Source: Ectocarpus siliculosus
Lineage: Eukaryota; Sar; Phaeophyceae; Ectocarpales; Ectocarpaceae
Direction of reading: 5' to 3'
Assembly: GCA_000310025.1 (NCBI GenBank)
Contig: FN649751.1
Span: forward strand, 2,331,402 to 2,395,401
DNA: 64,000 nucleotides
Positions 48,974-59,400 of this stretch are shown piece by piece; position 1 is the stretch's first letter; each line of letters begins with the position of its first letter. The notes under the pieces were generated by a model. That model did no database searches. It was given only the letters and a program-made list of their open reading frames with translations, and was not told the DNA's origin. The translations under genes and the position numbers were made by a program.

Positions 48974-49967
48974 CTGTTGCGGCCGTCGGTGGCGGTGTGT
49001 CGCCTCGACCGTTTCGAGTTCGAGTTACCTGCTGGATGTATCTACCCTCTGGCAGCAGTATGCCTCTCTCTGCTTTGACAGACGTGGTAGACCACGTTTT
49101 GCCGCAAAGAGTAGCGGCCCCTGCTATCGGCCGCCTATTGTAGTGCCAAGGGATTTTTACGGTCTCATACCGCGAGCCCGACGCTGTTCAGAGAAATTAA
49201 AATCGGTGTCACACGATTATTATTACCGGCGGCTTGATACAGGGGTACCGGCCTTAATTATGCATCATCATACTACAGGGACCACCACAATTTATGTGCC
49301 GCTTAGTTCGTAAAATGCGCGACAACCCAGCCGGCGTGCTTGCATCTAAGATGGCAGAAAAAATCCATCGGCCCCGTTGTTATGATGAGGCAGAAGCCTG
49401 TGTTCCAACATGAAGGCGTGGTACCCTATCGTTTGTATTGTTACGAAATGTTTGCGTGCGTATCGCGGTTGCTTGATATAGTACTCGCACGATTGTTGAG
49501 CTTCTCCCTGCGGGTCTTGCTAGCTGGTCGTGGGGTGTCTGCCTGCGTCAAGGCAAACGGCTCTTGCGTTTTTGTGCATTTGAGTCGGGAAGGGCACAGG
49601 TTTGTCATGTTTTCGGAACGCGAGCTGTGATGTGACATCATTAGGATGATCGTTGGTCTTGGATGTTGTTGTTTCGGCTGAGTTTCCAAAACCTATTTGT
49701 TTCAGTTTGGTGTTTGTTTGCATTGTGCTCATGTGTTTGCCGTTGAATACCCACCACCCAGTTGTTGTTCGTTCTCCGTGTGTTTACAACTACTTTCTTT
49801 GGGTACCTGACCGTCTTGACGCTCCCGAGTATGCGCACCCCAATCGCCCTCCGCCCCGCGCGACGTACGCGCAGATGATGAGACAGGAGCTCTTGTCTCT
49901 AAGCACGCAGAAGGAGCAGATCGAGAAGCTCTTGGCCGACACGGAATCAAAGCTGGAGCTCTTGTGA
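45316..49967 (+). CDS. COPI-associated family small membrane protein (TVP15-like)
   Basis: Six exons in consistent phase: 45316-45433, 46462-46514, 47484-47620, 48126-48234, 48774-48833, 49830-49967; 204 residues. After a short N terminus, residues 25-56 (FLRLCNLLSWSTIL and then AVVLDVILLLVVGIE) form the first membrane hairpin or helix. ATLHCFGILMALSIILAERE (61-80) is the second helix, followed by the family signature RYCAFLESWVLKGFF (86-100). FVGTLLLG and FILIAAGVLYVML (127-139) complete the bundle. A basic stretch KIRRKK (154-159) then leads into a C-terminal coiled coil (QEL...STQKEQIEKLLADTESKLELL). This arrangement matches the COPI_assoc family of Golgi/vesicle membrane proteins; molecular function is poorly known. 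Start is the first in-frame ATG, 14 residues before LSKQDTKG. Frames at 45721 and 46275 could be alternative exons but break the helix alignment. Confidence 0.82.
46105..46156 (+). repeat. 24-bp unit, two copies
   Basis: AAAACTGCTTGGGCGTTGAG plus GACG is directly repeated within an intron of the COPI-associated gene. Confidence 0.85.
47774..47829 (+). repeat. Intronic hairpin repeat, best-preserved copy 5
   Basis: Reads GCATCGACCGCGCTAACCGG then CTGACCAATGAAAACACGTC and AGTCTCAGTGCGGTT. Outer arms ACCGC/GCGGT and inner arms CTGAC/GTCAG can pair. It is inserted exactly between two (TG)n tracts in the intron 47621-48125 of the COPI-associated gene. Confidence 0.8.
48934..48970 (+). repeat. (TTG)n microsatellite
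   Basis: About twelve GTT/TTG units in the last intron of the COPI-associated gene. Confidence 0.93.
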
Positions 49968-52522
49968 AGCCGGACGCTAGCACGAGGGACCGGCCGGCTC
50001 TCCTCGCGCCCCCCGAAACCATTCGGACAGCATCTTGAGTCCAAAAAAGGAGATAGAGAAAAGAGAGAAGTGATACAATACATTGCACGGAGGACACAGA
50101 ACCCCTGCTGTCCACCGCTACTGTAGTATTGTGGTACCACCACCCACAGACGCCCCGTGCCCCCAGTAATGAGTGATTTCGGACGGTTGTCTACTGTTTT
50201 TTGGTGCGGTGACGGGGTAGGCGTGTGACTAGCAGGGTTTGGAGAACGAGAAAGAGAGCGAGAGGGCCGAGAGAGAGGAAGCAATACCATGTGATTTCAT
50301 TTTTTGTTGGTGTGTTTTTACTGACCCTCTCTCTGTGCCAGAGAAGTATTATAGCGGGATCGCTCATCCCAGGGGGTGGGATTACCTCTGGGAATGTTGG
50401 GCGGATGCGCGCGGTGATGGCAGTGGTTTCAACGAAGGTTTTATCATATCGCGTTGCGTGCGTGTTTTGGTGCGGCGAAGTTACGTGTGTGGTGTTGGGA
50501 AAGGACGCCTGCTGTGTGTACAGTTCTTGCTTTGAGACTTTTCCGACTCGACCGAAGTTGTTTCAAGTGTGTGCGTGCACACCAACTCTCGCCGTAGTCG
50601 CTGTCGCTCGCACGCGCCCAGCCTCAAGTAGCACTCGCTCTCTCTGCCTCCCGTAGTTGTTGGTTCGTCTTGCGAAACGATAACGGTTGGAATGACTCGA
50701 AACCGTAAGGTAAGCATCAGTGGGGGGGGGAGGAAGACGGAGATAAGTGAGTCCTGTTGTTTTCTCCGTCTCGTGTCGTATTTGTCGTGTTGTAAGGAAG
50801 GGCTGCTGTACGCTCGATCTACATACATTCCAGTGTTTGTTGTGAAATTCTTCCAAGTACGTCGATTGTTTTTCCTTGTGTAACTGTACGCAAGGGAGTG
50901 CAGCATGTACGCCACCAAGTGTGGAGGGAGCGGGTTCAGTGTGTGTCGTGTGCCCTTAGGCGGTGGTTTTTAACGTATACCCGATGTTTGCTTGTGGTTT
51001 TGGTGGTGGTTCTGTCGATTCTTGTGACGTAAGGTCTCTGTATTATGGTATATTTTCTCCATCTCTACCTCCTCTGTCGCTGTTCATGGAGGGTATGCAT
51101 AAATGAAAACGACATCGTTGTCATCCTTTTCACTGCCTACACCTTGGTGTTTAGAGATATGTCGGCGCTGCCTCTTGGCAAGTACCACAGCAGCAGCAGC
51201 CACAGCAGCAGAAGCAACGATCTCATGCTTCCAACAACGAGTGCTCAGCAGAGGCTTACAACGTTGCCTGCCGGATCCGCACGGAAAGGAGGTACGACGA
51301 GGGAAAAGTTCGACAGCAGCAGCGAAATAGTTCAGGCCTTCTCGCGAAAACCAGGCACTGCCTACGTGCAAGGTACGTGACGCGGCAAGCCGCATCGGGC
51401 GCGCCGATTGGCTACGCAAACAGCCCCCACGACACGACCACTTGAGCAAGCGAAAACTGCTCCTGGCTTGTGCGACCAAAAAGAAAGGCAATAATGCCCG
51501 CGTCAGGTGGACAGGTTCATCGCAGACGACGACGACGTTCACGTCGTGTCTCCCACCACAAGGTAAGACTGCTACCTGCTACCGGATATTGGCGCTGGAC
51601 CTCCTTAAAATGTTGCGTTTCGTGTTGGACCCACGCTTCAGATGAGGCATACATGCGTTCCCTGCAGGCTGGAGGTCGACAAGGTGGTGCCCTTTCTTGT
51701 GGCCGTCTATCGTTACACCTGTCTCGGAAAAGGCGGCATCTTACGCAGTTTCATGCGCGTACAACTGCAGACGAAGGACTGTCACGACGTACGTACGCAT
51801 CACACATTGTTCATTAAGCCGACTTTTCCCCAGCCCGCGAATTTGAGAGCGGGTACTAAATGCTTTTTTCACAACGACTCGCCGAACACTCACATACAAG
51901 AGAGAGATATCGTAATCGAAAAGGAGAGACACAAGGGGGAAAGAAGGCGCCGCACGGGCCAAATCAAACCGCGCATCCCTTGCGGTCCCGATTGGCCGGA
52001 CAGGCACCCTCGACACTTGAAGAAAAGAGGCGGGGTATCTCGTCTTAAAAAACATTACACCCTGCTACTATTGATGATATCACACAACTCAAGCACTACA
52101 AAAATTAACAAGAACGAAGTAGGAGGAAGGGCTACAAAAAGGAATATACAGTCAACAAAGGAAGCAGGATGTCTGTCGGTTGATGAGCTGGTGGAAACGC
52201 AACCACTACCGCGATACCACAGTGGACAGGTAAGGCATTGCAACGTGCGACGAGCACAACAAAATCGTCTCTCGATCGATTCCAGCTCTGCCGCGAAAAA
52301 TCGTCTTCGGACGCGCACTTGCTCGATGAAACGCTTAACGCCCCCGCAACCTCCCGCGCCCAACGTACGCTATGCATGCACTCCCTCGCCCCCGCCCCCT
52401 CGCCCCACAGACCCAGCACGCGGAAAACGTGGGGGTCCGATGTATCGACCAAGTAATGTACCGATCGGCTCTCCAACCGGCATCGGCACTATTGCCATGG
52501 CTACCGCTGTCTTCACAATGCG
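49968..52522. other. Convergent 3' region between the COPI-associated gene and ATP23
   Basis: About 2.5 kb between convergent stops. It includes a plus-strand open frame 51642-52559 of 305 codons that overlaps the antisense ATP23 last exon. Its composition (Arg, Pro, Thr, His, no domain) resembles neither flanking gene and no start context or splice support was found. No RNA gene seen. Confidence 0.45.
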
Positions 52523-52599
52523 CTACAACGGATTCTTGTCGTATGGCTCCGTGTCGTAGTAACATGGCTTGAAGGCAGAGTTCACGTACTCCGCTGCCT

Positions 52600-52636
<37 letters not shown>

Positions 52637-54144
52637 TCGGATGTGAGAAAAAAGCCAATCGAAGCAGACGAATGACGTACGAGGAGGAAGAGAAGGTACC
52701 ATCAGCGGTGTCCACACGAGATTTAAAAGAGGCGGGAGCTTCGCGGAATGCCGCCACCACTTGGTGCTATTGCCCACAGCATTGAACAAGCACGTGAACG
52801 TGCTATTCACTGCTGCTGTCGATTACAGCCACCTGATTGAGACGGCAGCTCGTTGTGACCCCCCCCGTTTCCCCACTTCCCACTTCTAACGCAAGCTTCG
52901 CTTCACCGACTGACTCACCTTATCCGAGCACCCGGGCGTTGCCTTCACCGACAACTCCGCTCTCCGCTTAACGCACTCTTTCTGCTGCCCCCCCCACTTG
53001 AGGTGGCCCCGTCGTACCTCCATGTTGAAGGAACACTCCCCGCTAGTGTTGGAAGCACGAATCTGTTCGGATAGGGGAGGGTTTTGTCAAGTTTTAGGTC
53101 AACTTCGAGTTTTGGCGGTGTGTGCGTGATTGATACCATACCCGGAACTGCATGATTTAGACGAAAGTGAGTGTGTGCTTGACACGGTTGGGTTTTCGAG
53201 AAAAGTCGAGTTTCGATCAACGTGTAACGACCCCGGAGACGCAGGTCCGGGCAGGAGACCAACGCCCCCGGACAAGCAACGGGCGCATCAGGGGGGTTAC
53301 TGCTCGCTCCATATGCCCTGTTGATGTATCGATAAATGAAGGCAGGCAGTCAGGCCACTTTGGTCATGGGGAGGAAGCTACAGGAATCAGTACCTCTGGC
53401 TGGTGCACATCTCGCCCACCCACCCCTGAAAGCGGAAGGTCTCTGGCTGTTGCTTCGATGGGAAACGCAAACACAGGGACAGGCACCTTACACACCCGGA
53501 TCACTCGAATCTGTATGCATGCGCTCCACCACTGCATCGTGATACGATTAGAAAAATACAGGCCAACATACTGCAGGGAGTATCACGCCCTATTCTTCAA
53601 CGTGCCAGGAACGTGTCGACTACGTTTAACAGGGCGGCGTAGGAAACAACCGCGTTGTTGAGTAGAGTTCTGAAAAGCTACGATATATACATCCGTTTGT
53701 GCAAAAACGGTGTCAGAACTCGTGCTGGGAGGAGAGCGTGGGGGGGTGGGTGGGGTGATATGTGGCGTCACGTGCTGCATTATGTACCTCGGTGCACGCC
53801 ACGTGCAAGCAGTTGGTGCGGTCCAACTTCACCCGGCACTGGTCGTATGCGTGGATGAGCTCGTGAGCCATGGTGTGGTCCATCATCGTCTGGTTTACCC
53901 CCTTGTCACTGCACAGCACCACCTTTGCGGTGTCGTCGTTGTCGTCGTTGTCGTCGTTGTCGTGATGTTGGAGGTGAAGGTTGTCGATCGAGTGCAACCC
54001 AGGCCGGCAGGCAGACGTGACAGAGCATTGAAGGCAGCGAAGGAGTAACGAGACGAAATTCAGACACAGAACACGGAAGGCAAACGACGCAGAGAGACCG
54101 AGAAAAATGCAACATGAACGGATTTGTTCACACACAAGCGAGAA

Positions 54145-54193
<49 letters not shown>

Positions 54194-54599
54194 ACATGTT
54201 ACCCGTACGAAAACCCACAACTGCAAAACAAGTCTGCGGGCTTGGCTCGTTGAGTTGCGCGAGAGAAGGCAAGGGCATGTGGTTCGCACGGCCATTAACG
54301 GGATTACACAAAACACACAAATAAAATGGGGGGGCGTATTGTGCAGACACTGAACCCAAGCAGGGCAGGGCGGGACAAAGGCAGAGAGCGTGCCAGCCGC
54401 ACCAAGAATCATGACAAGAAGACGTCAAGCCACCGCACCAACAAATGCTCGGCCCTAACGCGTCGTTCGTTCCCAAGAGCACGACCGACGACAAAGCAGG
54501 CGAACCGCACCCGACTCCGCACTCCGCTTCCCTCGTTAAGCACGGCCCAACCGACGTGAAACAAGCGGCATGGAAATCCGTGCCCGCCGTTTTGTCCAT

Positions 54600-54637
<38 letters not shown>

Positions 54638-56102
54638 TTCGTCCTTCTTTATTATGGCGACAGTCCCCCCATTTTTCGTGGTGAGGCATGTACTACACTT
54701 TTCAGTGCATGTCAAGTACTACACTTTTCAGCGAATTTTTCGTACAACTACAACCATCCAGGGTCACACGGGAGGGAGTAAACACCGGGGATTTTTTCGG
54801 CCGATAAATAAACGAGGCCGCACACAGGATGCTCACACCTCTGCGCGCGAGGGTTTTCCGTCGGCGCCCTTGGTGGGCGGGATGAAACCGCCGGAGATGT
54901 CCATCCCCTCGCACGGCCGACACGCGAACATCCCCGTCGGCATCTCGCACCCCAGCTTTTCCAGCTTTTCTCGCATGAACTTTACCTTGGGACCTGTCAA
55001 TATTTCAAAAACGTGGTGCGAAGTTGTTCTTGTTTAGCCCTCTGAGCATTGTTGTTAACCGGCAAATGACCATGGGAGGACGTCTGTCTCCGAGGAAACT
55101 AAGCGCTGTCTAATACCGCCGTAGTCCGCGGGGTGTCCCGACAGGGATTGCGTGCGTTTAGACTTCTTGGACTCGTTGCGGACCGTGTGTAACCGGCTGA
55201 CCTTATTTAGACGTTAACGTTGTTACGGGACAACACAAACGCAAACGTGCGTTCTGGTCCGTGGGCTCCCTTGACACAAGGGCCGCTTGGGAGATTGGAC
55301 TTCAAGGCTCCACTGGCTGTGTGAGTTTGCGCTATTCGAGCACAGACACCGCGCGCCCGAAACACCCGAGAGCTGCGCCGCGACTTGCGATCTACGAGCT
55401 ACTGTTGTGCTGGTCTATTCAGTGCTTGCACATCTCCCACTACTCAACATCTCCGTCGGTGCACCGGCAGAGCATTGCAAGACGACTGCCGGTGCAACGT
55501 TTGGACAGATAAACGTCCCGTCCGTGTGCCTTGTCAATCGTGTGTGATGGTGGTGCGACCTATGCAACATTCGTGCCTTGATTAAGAAACGACCAACTAC
55601 TTAATCATTGTATGTTATTTTGTGTCGGACACGCTACTGTAGACACAGGAAACAACCTATGCTATGTACTCCAACTATTCTATGTCCTGCTGTCCTGCTG
55701 TCGGCACGCCTCCTACTTCGCCAGTCGATTTTGAAACCCTGTTGATGCGGTCGACGCAGCTTTTGGAACCTCCGAACCTCTCACTACCGTCTGCTATGAG
55801 AGATAAAACCTGGTACGAATCATCTCCCAACCAACATCCCAGCAATGCAAGGCTATCTACGTTCCTGTAAAACAGCCTTGCAGCACAGCCTAACGACTAA
55901 CTACTAGAGGTAGACACACTGGATGGAGCTTCGAAGAACAAGCGGTGATTCGAAATATCTGTGGTCCCGTTGCTCACTCACATCTCTGTAAACTGTACTG
56001 CACCATCTCCTCACAACGGCTTAGCTGCTTTTCGGCTTCACCCGCATTATCGACTGCAGCATTTCCAGGGCCGCCATCTGGACTGCTTGATGTCGTCGAC
56101 AT
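52523..56102 (-). CDS. ATP23: ATP23, mitochondrial inner-membrane metallopeptidase
   Basis: Five minus-strand exons join in phases 1, 0, 0, 0: 56102-55982, 54993-54839, 53922-53788, 53062-52919, 52597-52523; 209 residues. Exon 1 gives MSTTSSSPD and then CEEMVQYSLQR. Exon 2 has PKVKFMREKLEKLGC and the paired cysteines CRPC with GGFIPP. Exon 3 has the zinc-peptidase motif HELIH (residues ~112-116) followed by AYDQCR and NCLHVACTE. Exon 4 has IRASNTSGEC and CVKRRAELSVKA. Exon 5 ends CYYDTEPYDKNPL, the conserved family C terminus. All catalytic and cysteine positions known in the family are present. In yeast ATP23 processes ATP synthase subunit Atp6 and assists its assembly in the intermembrane space. 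Start is the ATG at 56102, only 337 bases from the divergent purine gene. There is no cleavable presequence, as expected for this twin-Cys import family. Confidence 0.94.
52599..52637 (+). repeat. (TCG)n microsatellite directly upstream of the last ATP23 acceptor
   Basis: About twelve TCG units; on the ATP23 sense strand this is (CGA)n ending in CAG, occupying the usual position of the polypyrimidine tract. A related (CGACAA)n stretch lies before the acceptor of the exon starting at 53922. Confidence 0.9.
54140..54190 (+). repeat. (GA)n microsatellite
   Basis: About 24 GA units in the ATP23 intron between 53923 and 54838. A (GT)n tract follows at about 54605-54634, and a 25-bp direct repeat (GTACTACACTTTTCAG core) at about 54689-54732. 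Confidence 0.93.
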
Positions 56103-56439
56103 GGCGCAGGCGACGAAAGAGCGCGTTGGCAACCTGGCAACCTGGGCAGCGATCTTGCTCGCGTTTAGTTCCGCCGCATTGCACTCCGGAGCCCCTTACC
56201 CCCCGCGCCCTTGCCCATTCTGTGTTGCCGCAAGGCCTTGTGCTGCTGGTTGGGCCTGCCTGCCTCTGCTGCTGCTGCTGCTGTGTGCAACTTCACTGGG
56301 CACGGGCGCAGGCGTGTGACTGCAGTGTATTGGCACACATATCGGTAAACTGTAGAGCAGCGCTTCCTCTGACCTATCCCTGCCAACCACCCAACCAATA
56401 CCGCCGACACTTCTGCAAGCTGCGGCTGGAGAGGGGGCA
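56103..56439. promoter_or_regulatory. Short bidirectional promoter region, ATP23 / purine gene
   Basis: 337 bases separate the ATP23 start codon (minus) from the first assigned ATG of the purine gene (plus). It includes a CTGCTGCTG tract near 56266-56283. No TATA box seen. An in-frame stop at 56353 upstream of the purine ATG supports a start at 56440, or a splice acceptor near 56418. Confidence 0.45.
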
Positions 56440-59400
56440 ATGAAGGCCGTGTTTGCGGGCAAAGCTCAACCAGGCGCGGTTGGAGCGGCGCGGCGCCTGC
56501 TGGCGAGCGGGCTCGCGATCGTGACGGTCAACTCACCAGGGACTCACCACGCCCTGAAGGAAGCCGGCATTGCTCACCAAGATGTGAGAAGGAAGCCGGC
56601 GTCTGTTTTTTTGCTCATTCCCCATGGAATATGTATGCATGCATGTTTGAAACCTGATTGAACTTTTGAAATAGGACGTGTGCGTGGCGGATCCAAACAT
56701 GCATGTTGTCGCGGGGCTGGTGTGTGGTGACGCCTTGTCATGAACAACTGCAGGGCGAGGAAGTGGGTTGAATGCGTGTTGGCTCTCTTGTTGATCACGT
56801 TCCTGTTCAAAGCCTGCTGGAGTTCCTGTCGTTCCGTCTCCAATTGCTTGGTTGCTAATAACTACGCTCTCGGTCGTCAGAAGGGGCTGCTTGCCGCCGG
56901 AGCCGACAGCACTGCCGGCGTGGCCGTAGTGGTGGGAGGGCTGGAAAGCGCAGCGGATGTCGCCGGGGGCGACCCGAGCACTCATGCGTTCATAAGGTGA
57001 CCGCAGGTTGTTTTGTGCGTGCTTCAATGGTTGCGCCGCTGCCACTCTATTCAGCCAGCGTTTGTATCGGATCATGCTCGCATGTTTCATCTATGTGGTC
57101 ATCTATGTAGTGGATTATTGGTTGGTGCTGATTGGCTATTTGTGTGCATTTGCGGCTCCCGCCAGAAAGCCTGGCCTACAGCAGCACTGGCGGTTAAACA
57201 CACAGGGTCATTATTTTGTTTGGAACGCATCGCTCGTCCACAAGGACAAGGAGCTAGCGAATGGCAGCGGGAGCATGGGTCTGCAAGTCAGTAGCGTTCG
57301 CGTGGCTGTCTTGTTGGAATTTATTGAATTTTCAAATTTCGCCAGCACCCACTGCAGGAAGCATGTGTGACGGCAGACCTAGCATACGATACCTGCTGCA
57401 TACCTCGCAAAAGTGTTTGTAAGGATGTGGGGTCGGGCTCAATTCTGCATTGTGCTCTTGTAACAACTTGACATTGGAGTTACCGTCTTCCGTGTCTCTA
57501 CACAGCAAGTAGCCGTAGCGACAGCAGTTGTCGTACAACCTCACCCCTCGACTTGCACACATCGGCGTAAAACGGGTCCTCTCTTTCTGTAGCAAAAAAC
57601 GCGTCTCGACCAAACGCCGTGTGTCCCCCCTGCCTAGACCCTACCAAACAAGCAAGCAGGTACAGCAGTAGACAGATAAAAAACACCGAGAGCGAGCACA
57701 CCCGTTTCCCCCCCGTCCATACATGTAGGGCGGCAGCAGTCCAGCACGCGCGCATCGCCGTCGTGGTCGACCCGGAGGACCTCTCCAAGGTCGCAGGTGA
57801 GTCCCCCAGCACCACGGACGGCCTCATGCTGTCCTCCCTCGGCCGCCGCTCTCTCGCCGCCAAGGCCCTGCGGGCCACGTCCGCGGCGGACAGCCGCATC
57901 GCCGAGTCGCTCCTGGCGGACGACACCGAAGCGATTCCGGGGAGCGGCGGCGGAAGCGGCGGCGCCGTCGTCCTCGTCATCGGCTCCGGCGGCCGCGAGC
58001 ACGCCATCGCGCTCAAACTGGCCGACTCCCCGCGGGTGTCGCACGTCTACGTGTCCCCCGGCAACGGGGGCACGGGAAGCGGCCGCCATGCGGGCGTTTC
58101 CAACGCCGACATCCCCTCCTCGGCAAAGAGCGGCGACGGGCCCCACGCCGCTGTCGTGGAGTTCGCAAAGTCCAAGGGCGTGTCTCTGGTCGCCGTGGGG
58201 CCGGAGGTGCCCCTGGTGGACGGCGTCGCGGACGCGCTGGAGGCGGCCGGGGTGCCGTGCTTCGGCCCCAGCGCGGCGGCGGCCAGGCTGGAGGCCTCCA
58301 AGGCCTACTCGAAGGACTTCATGGCGCGCAACGACCTGCGGACGGCGCGGTACGCGTGCTTCACCGACTTCGAGGCGGCCCGCAGCTACGTGATGGAGGC
58401 CGGGCACAGGGTGGTGGTGAAGGCGTCGGGACTGGCGGCCGGGAAGGGGGTGCTGATGCCGGAGACGAAGGAGGAGGCCGTCGCGGCGCTGGAGGTGGTG
58501 ATGGTGAAGAAGGAGTTCGGGGAGTCCGGCGCGGAGGTCGTGGTGGAGGAGTTCCTGGAAGGGGAGGAGGTGCGTGGGAGAGAGGAGAGAGGAGGCCGGC
58601 TTCCTCTCCTGGCTCGGAGAGAGGCAGTGTCTGGTGCTGTGCTGTTGTTGTTGTGGTGATGGTGGTGGTGTTGCGGGAGGGGTGTCGTTCGAATGTCCCT
58701 GACTACGTGCTCCTGGCCAATTGTTTTATGCGCCTGCTCGTCAGGGTTGCTCCTGCTTTCCTCTGTGGTGCACCCAGTTCCTTGTAACAAGTACCAAAAA
58801 GCGGCATCTTGTACGTGGGACTGGGTTCGGTTGATCCGGTTGGTCGGTACGTTGATACCCTTGCTGCTGCTGCTGCTACTACTGGTACCACAAACATGCA
58901 TCGTGGCCTATTTCGACCTAACCTCGCAGGTGTCCATCCTGGCCATCTGCGACGGGAAGACGGCGGTGTGCATGCCGGGGGCGCAGGACCACAAGCGGGC
59001 CCTCGACGGCGACGGCGGCCTGAACACCGGGGGGATGGGCGCCTACGCGCCCGCGCCCTGCCTCACCCCGCGCCTGGCGCGAGAGTGCGCGGACATCTGC
59101 CAGTCGACGGTCACGGCCATGGCGGCGGAAGGAAGCCCCTTCGTCGGGGTCCTCTTCGCCGGCTTCATGCTCACCAAGCAGGGGCCGGTGGTGCTGGAGT
59201 TCAACGTCCGGATGGGCGACCCTGAGACGCAGGTCCGTTTTGCCTGAGGTGGGGATTGTGTAGGAGGGGGCGGGGTGGAGAGCTAGATGGCATGGGGAAA
59301 ATTGCCGGCATGTGTATGTACGTAATGAGAGCAGGTTGGCCAACCTTCCGGTGAGTGGGGAGGGAAGAAGCTATTGTGGACGATCACCGGGTGTTGCGAA

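Noticed and set aside
52680-52775. HQVVAAFREAPASF frame as the ATP23 C-terminal exon
   Set aside because: The exon at 52597-52523 encodes the conserved CYYDTEPYD ending and joins in phase, so this frame is intronic.
54105-54320. Frame through the (GA)n tract encoding Arg-Glu repeats
   Set aside because: It is produced by the microsatellite in an ATP23 intron.
57619-57728. In-frame extension of the GARS exon upstream of 57729 as the true N terminus
   Set aside because: No ATG begins it, the sequence is not conserved, and the AG at 57727-57728 after a pyrimidine tract restores a split Arg codon with the previous exon.
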